Part shown: piece after piece, positions 59,917-64,000 of the stretch | Layout of the letters: each line of letters starts with the position of its first letter | How positions within the stretch are numbered: the first letter of the stretch is position 1 | DNA from: Streptomyces sp. GESEQ-35 | GTDB lineage: Bacteria > Actinomycetota > Actinomycetes > Streptomycetales > Streptomycetaceae | Direction: 5' to 3' | NCBI RefSeq assembly: GCF_017948485.1 | Contig: NZ_JAFFSX010000017.1 | Coordinates: forward strand, 62,001-126,000 | DNA length: 64,000 bases | Position numbers and translations under genes: made by a program | The notes under the pieces: generated by a model | Seen by the model: the letters and a program-made list of their open reading frames with translations, nothing else | Database searches by the model: none | Told to the model about the DNA's origin: nothing

Positions 59917-62900
59917 TCAGGCGGTGCGGAAGCCGCTGTCGAGCAGCTGGAACAGTTCGTCGTCGGAGGCGGAATGGAGTAGTTCGGTGACGTTGTCGGG
60001 ATCGGGCGCGCCTGGTTGCGGTGCGCCGGTCTGCGGGGTCCTGGCGGTACTGCCGAGTCCGTCGATCAGGTCCTTCAGCCGTCCGGTGACGGTCTGCCGG
60101 GCGTGCTCGTCGAGGTCGGCCCGGGCGGTGGCCTCGGCGAGCTGTCCGAGCAGGGTGAGTACGGCGGCTTCGGCGCCCGGCAGTTCCTCGTCGAGGTGGT
60201 CGGCGAGGATCTGTGGCGTCGGGTGGTCGAAGACGAGGGTCGCGGTCAGCCGCAGGCCGGTCGCGGCGGTGAGCCGGTTGCGCAGTTCCACGGCGGTGAG
60301 CGAGTCGAAGCCCTGCTCCTTGAAGCTGCCGTCGGGCGGGATCTCGGCCGGGTCCGGGTGGCCGAGCACGGACGCGACCTCGGTGCGGACGAGGTCGAGG
60401 AGGAGCGCGGAGCGTTCGGCACGGGGCAGGCCGGCGACCCGGTCGGCGAGTGTGGCGTGGGCGGGTCCGGGCCTGTCGGGTGCCGCCGGTGCTGCCGGGC
60501 GGCGGTTGTGCGGCTGTGTCGGCCGGCGCAGCAGCGGGGGCAGTTCGCGGTCCGCGTCCCGGGCGGCGGCGGGGTCGAAGCGCAGGGGCAGGAGGACCGG
60601 TTCGGGGCGGGCGCAGGCGGCGTCGAAGAGCGCGAGTGCTTCCTGCGGAGGGAGGGCGACGAGGCCGCTGCGGTGCAGCCGGGCGGCGTCGGCACCGGTG
60701 AGTGCGCCGGCCATGCCGTCGCCGGCCCAGGGGCCCCAGGCGAGGGACACGGCGGGCAGGCCCTGGGCGCGTCGCCAGGAGGCGAAGGCGTCCAGGTGCG
60801 CGTTGGCGGCGGCGTAGGTGGCCTGTCCGGCGCTGCCGAGGAGGCCCGCGGCGGAGGAGAACAGGACGAACGCGTCGAGGTCCAGCTCCCGGGTCAGCTC
60901 GTGCAGCACGTGGACCGCGTCGGCCTTGGGCCGCAGTACGGCGTCCAGGCGGGCGGGGTCCTGGGCGGTGAGCAGACCGTCGTCGAGGACACCGGCGGTG
61001 TGGATGACGGCGTTGATCCGGTGCAGGTCGAGGAGTGCGGCGACGGTGTCGCGGTCGGCGGCGTCGCAGGCGGCGATCGTCACTTCGGCGCCGAGGCCTT
61101 CGAGTTCGGTCCTGAGCCGGTCCGCTCCGGGGGCGTCGGGGCCGCGTCGGCCGGTGAGCAGCAGGTGCCGTACGCCGTGCGTGGTGACCAGGTGGCGGGC
61201 GACGGCGGCGCCGAGGCCGCCGGTGCCGCCGGTGACGAGCACGGTGCCGTCGGGATTCCAGGTGAAGTCGCCCGCGGCGCCTTCGGCGCGGACGACGGCG
61301 GGGGCGTACGGGACTCCGGCGCGGACGGCGAGCTGGTCCGCCCCGTCACGGCGGGTGAGCACCTCGGGCAGGGCGACGTGGGAGGCCGGGTCGTCGTCCG
61401 TGTCCACCAGGGCGAAACGGCCCGGGTGTTCGGTCTGCGCGGTCCGCAGCAGCCCCCAGGCCACGGCGGCGGCCGGGTCGGTGACGGGTCCGGCGGCGTC
61501 GACGGCCCCGTGGGTGAGCACGGTGAGGCGGGCCGGGGACGGCGGGCCCGAGGCCAGCCAGGCCTGGGCGAGTGCGAGGACGCGGTGACCGGCCTGGTGC
61601 GGGTCGTCGGCGCCGCGCAGGTCGGCGAGGGCGTGGACGTGTACGCCGTCAGCAGCAGGTATGTCGGCCGGATCGGGGGCGGTGTGTACGGTCGCGCCGG
61701 TGGCCGTCAGGGCCTCGGTGAGCCCGATTTCGTGGTCGCCCAGGAGGTACCAGGCGGCCTGCTCCGAGGCGGTGGAGTCCGGGGCGAGCGGGGTCCAGGT
61801 GGGCCGGAGCAGCGGCGCGGGTGCGGTGGTGATGCGGTCGCCGGCGATCCGGCGCAGGGCGAGGGAGCGCGCGGCGAGGACCGGCCGGCCGGTGTCGTCG
61901 GTGGCGGTGAGTGTGACGGCGTCGGCTCCGGCCGGCGAGATCCGCAGGCGCAGCGCGTCGGCACCCCGGCCGTACAGGGTCACGCCGCTCCAGGAGAACG
62001 GCACCAGTCCGTGGGCGTCCTCGCGGGTGGCGGTGACGGCGTGCAGGGCGGCATCGAGGAGAGCAGGGTGCAGCCCGTACGCCATCGCCTCGGCCGCCTC
62101 CGGCGCCGGAAGGGCAGCGTAGGCATAGACATCGACACCCAGCCGCCAGACGGACTCGAGTCCCTGGAAGACAGGACCGTAACCGACTCCGGCGGCGGCG
62201 AAGCGCTCGTCCTCCCCGTCCAGCGGGACGACTTCGGCACCGGGCGGCGGCCAGACACCGGCGAGGTCGGCGAAGTCGCCGGGGGCGTGCGGAGGCTGGT
62301 CACTGGTGCCGTCGGCGGTTACGGGGTCCGGCTCGGTACGGCCGGTGGCGTGCGGGGTCCGGTCGGTGGTGCCGTCGTTGACTGCACGGTCGGGCTCGGT
62401 GTGGCCCGTGGCGTGCGGGGCCCGGTCAGCGGTGCCATCGACAGCTACGGGGTCGGACCCGACACGGCCCGTGACCTGCGCGGTCCGGTCAGCCGTGCCG
62501 TCGGCGGCCCCGCGGGCGGAGCCGGTGTGGCCCGTGGCGTGCGGGGTCCAGGTGGGGGTGTCGTCGGTGGTCGGGGCGGAGTGGACGGTGAGCGGGCGGG
62601 TGCCGTCGGGCTCGGTGGCGCCGAGGCGGACGCGCAGTCGCACGGGTGCGTCCTCGGGCAGCACCAGGGGGTTTTCCAGGGTCAGTTCGGCGATCTCGGC
62701 GTCGCCGGCCGCGGTGCGGGCGAGTTCCAGCAGGGCCGTGCCGGGGACGACGGGCCGTCCGGCGAGCGTGTGCTCGGCCAGCCAGGGGTGGGTGCGGGTG
62801 GACAGCGTGCCGGTCCACACCGTGCCCTGCGCGTCGGGGAGTTCGACGGCGGCGGCGAGCAGCGGGTGTCCGGCGCCGTCGACCCCGGCGGCGGCGAGCG

Positions 62901-64000
62901 GGGCCTCGGGGGCCGGTGCGTCCAGCCAGTGCCGGGTGCGCTGGAAGGCGTATGTGGGGAGTGCGGCGGCCAGGGCGGTGCCGGGGCCCGGTTCGGGCAC
63001 GGGGGCGAGCAGTGCGGGCAGGCCGTGGACGTGGGCAGTGGCGACGGCCCGGTCGAACGCGGCGGCCTCGGGCCGTCCGCGGCGCAGCACGGGCAGGGTG
63101 AGCGCGGCGGCGTCGCCGGCCGGCGCGTCGGTGTCGAGGATGGTGCGGGTCATGGCGGTGAGCACGGCGTCGGGGCCGAGTTCGACGAAGGTGTCGATGC
63201 CGTCGGCGCGCAGTGCGCGCAGCCCGTCGAGGAACCGCACCGGCCGGCGTGCGTGCCGGACCCAGTGGTCCGCGCCGCACGGCGTGTCGCCTGTGGCGAA
63301 CGCTCCGGTCAGGTTCGACATGAGAGGAATCCTCGGCGCCCGGTGTTCGACACCGCGAGCGATCGATTCGAACTGTGTCAACATGCCGTCCATGTGCGGC
63401 GAGTGGAAGGCATGACTGACCTTCAGCCGCTTCGCGGCCCGACCGCGGCTCTTCCAGTGCTCGACCAGTTCCGTCACGGCACTCTCGTCGCCGGCGACGA
63501 CGACAGCGGACGGTCCGTTGACGGCGGCAAGGTCGATCTCGGCCTCACGGCCCGCCAGTTGAGGCAGCACCTCGTCCGCGGAGGCTTCCAGGGCGGCCAT
63601 CGCACCGCCCTCGGGCAGCTCGCCCATTAGCCGGCCGCGGGCGGCGACGAGACGGGCGGCGTCGGCGAGCGACAGGACTCCGGCGACATGGGCGGCGGTG
63701 ATCTCGCCCACGGAGTGTCCGGCCACCGCGTCGGGACGCAGGCCGCGGGAGGTGACGAGGGCGAACAGTGCGGTGCCCAGGGCGAACAGGGCGGGCTGGG
63801 TGTACTCGGTACGGTCGAGCAGCGCGGCGTCGGCCGAGCCCGCCTCGGCGAACATCACCTCGCGCAACGGACGCGGCAGGTGCGGTGCGAAGGCCGCGCA
63901 GACCTCGTCGAGCGCACGGGCGAACTCCGGCTGGACGTCGTACAACTCCCGTCCTGTGCCGGGCCGTTGGCTGCCCTGCCCGGTGAAGAGGAATGCGGTA
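59917..64000 (-). CDS. Type I PKS module, partial: AT(malonyl)-DH-KR-ACP
   Basis: The gene runs in from beyond the right edge; the visible 1360 residues begin inside the KS-AT region (TAFLFTGQGSQRPG). The AT has GHSVGE and the malonyl box HAFH (VSHAFHSPHMDG). The DH has the active site AEHTLAGRPVVPG, and the KR has an intact TGGTGGLGA motif and the B-type LDD (HTAGVLDDG), followed by an ACP (QGFDSLTAVEL) and the docking end SDDELFQLLDSGF. Module 3 of tylactone synthase has the same make-up and yields one of the conjugated double bonds. The DH holds an expanded insert of 21-residue repeats. The KS is expected just outside the window. Confidence 0.95.
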   Translation of the reverse strand, partial: TAFLFTGQGSQRPGTGRELYDVQPEFARALDEVCAAFAPHLPRPLREVMFAEAGSADAALLDRTEYTQPALFALGTALFALVTSRGLRPDAVAGHSVGEITAAHVAGVLSLADAARLVAARGRLMGELPEGGAMAALEASADEVLPQLAGREAEIDLAAVNGPSAVVVAGDESAVTELVEHWKSRGRAAKRLKVSHAFHSPHMDGMLTQFESIARGVEHRAPRIPLMSNLTGAFATGDTPCGADHWVRHARRPVRFLDGLRALRADGIDTFVELGPDAVLTAMTRTILDTDAPAGDAAALTLPVLRRGRPEAAAFDRAVATAHVHGLPALLAPVPEPGPGTALAAALPTYAFQRTRHWLDAPAPEAPLAAAGVDGAGHPLLAAAVELPDAQGTVWTGTLSTRTHPWLAEHTLAGRPVVPGTALLELARTAAGDAEIAELTLENPLVLPEDAPVRLRVRLGATEPDGTRPLTVHSAPTTDDTPTWTPHATGHTGSARGAADGTADRTAQVTGRVGSDPVAVDGTADRAPHATGHTEPDRAVNDGTTDRTPHATGRTEPDPVTADGTSDQPPHAPGDFADLAGVWPPPGAEVVPLDGEDERFAAAGVGYGPVFQGLESVWRLGVDVYAYAALPAPEAAEAMAYGLHPALLDAALHAVTATREDAHGLVPFSWSGVTLYGRGADALRLRISPAGADAVTLTATDDTGRPVLAARSLALRRIAGDRITTAPAPLLRPTWTPLAPDSTASEQAAWYLLGDHEIGLTEALTATGATVHTAPDPADIPAADGVHVHALADLRGADDPHQAGHRVLALAQAWLASGPPSPARLTVLTHGAVDAAGPVTDPAAAVAWGLLRTAQTEHPGRFALVDTDDDPASHVALPEVLTRRDGADQLAVRAGVPYAPAVVRAEGAAGDFTWNPDGTVLVTGGTGGLGAAVARHLVTTHGVRHLLLTGRRGPDAPGADRLRTELEGLGAEVTIAACDAADRDTVAALLDLHRINAVIHTAGVLDDGLLTAQDPARLDAVLRPKADAVHVLHELTRELDLDAFVLFSSAAGLLGSAGQATYAAANAHLDAFASWRRAQGLPAVSLAWGPWAGDGMAGALTGADAARLHRSGLVALPPQEALALFDAACARPEPVLLPLRFDPAAARDADRELPPLLRRPTQPHNRRPAAPAAPDRPGPAHATLADRVAGLPRAERSALLLDLVRTEVASVLGHPDPAEIPPDGSFKEQGFDSLTAVELRNRLTAATGLRLTATLVFDHPTPQILADHLDEELPGAEAAVLTLLGQLAEATARADLDEHARQTVTGRLKDLIDGLGSTARTPQTGAPQPGAPDPDNVTELLHSASDDELFQLLDSGFRTA
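62290..62560 (-). repeat. 63-bp coding repeats inside a DH domain
   Basis: Four units with a 63-bp period (marked by GTGCCGTC-like blocks near 62305, 62368, 62431 and 62494) code for 21-residue repeats of the DGTADRTPHATGHTEPDPVA type. They lie between the first hotdog half of the DH (ending in HSAPTTDDTPTWTPHA) and the second (GVWPPPGAEVVPLDG). A normal DH has only a short loop here. Confidence 0.85.

Overview
The window is very GC-rich actinomycete DNA. High third-position GC, Shine-Dalgarno starts, overlapping start/stop codons and the regulator families present (SARP, StrR-like ParB, LmbU, PucR, HxlR) point to a Streptomyces or close relative. It holds parts of two different specialised-metabolite loci joined by about 6 kb of accessory genes. 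No rRNA, tRNA or CRISPR array was seen.

Region 1 (about 0.1-19.4 kb) looks like a piperazate-type nonribosomal peptide locus with worn ends. After an integrase remnant come mbtH, a type II thioesterase, a SARP regulator, a second-copy-style ornithine pathway (argC-argJ-argD, with argB displaced to 11.9 kb), a StrR-like and an LmbU-like regulator, a KtzT-like piperazate synthase, a KtzI-like ornithine N-hydroxylase, a protein with an ABC-ATPase-like tail, a SnoaL-like protein and one NRPS module (A-nMT-PCP plus a dead C domain). The Arg enzymes would make ornithine, KtzI would N-hydroxylate it and KtzT would close the N-N ring. The rest of the NRPS assembly line is missing from the window. Three divergent promoter regions share one 16-bp palindrome, and two carry 11-bp-spaced SARP-type repeats.

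Region 2 (about 19.4-25.2 kb) is mixed: an MMPL transporter, a second SnoaL-like protein, a divergent HxlR/RidA pair, a DUF5302-type small protein and an iron-sulfur E1/SpnQ-type sugar 3-dehydrase.

Region 3 (25.2-64 kb, almost all minus strand) looks like a 16-membered macrolide locus. It has an HflX GTPase, a DesR-like secreted beta-glucosidase, a dead IS701-type transposase, a PucR-type regulator, a DesVI/TylM1 N,N-dimethyltransferase, a DesVII/TylMII glycosyltransferase with its DesVIII/TylMIII partner, and four modular PKS genes transcribed in from the right edge. Read in biosynthetic order the modules are AT(malonyl)-DH-KR; AT(methylmalonyl)-inactive KR; AT(ethylmalonyl)-DH-ER-KR; AT(methylmalonyl)-KR; AT(malonyl)-KR-TE. 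This is the logic of modules 3 to 7 of tylactone-type synthases.

An unexpected theme is in-frame tandem amplification. At least six coding arrays with different periods (168, 120, 111, 63 and 36 bp, plus a proline-rich one) lie in linkers or non-catalytic parts of large proteins. A roughly 150-bp dispersed element has also inserted into coding tails, including one PKS gene.
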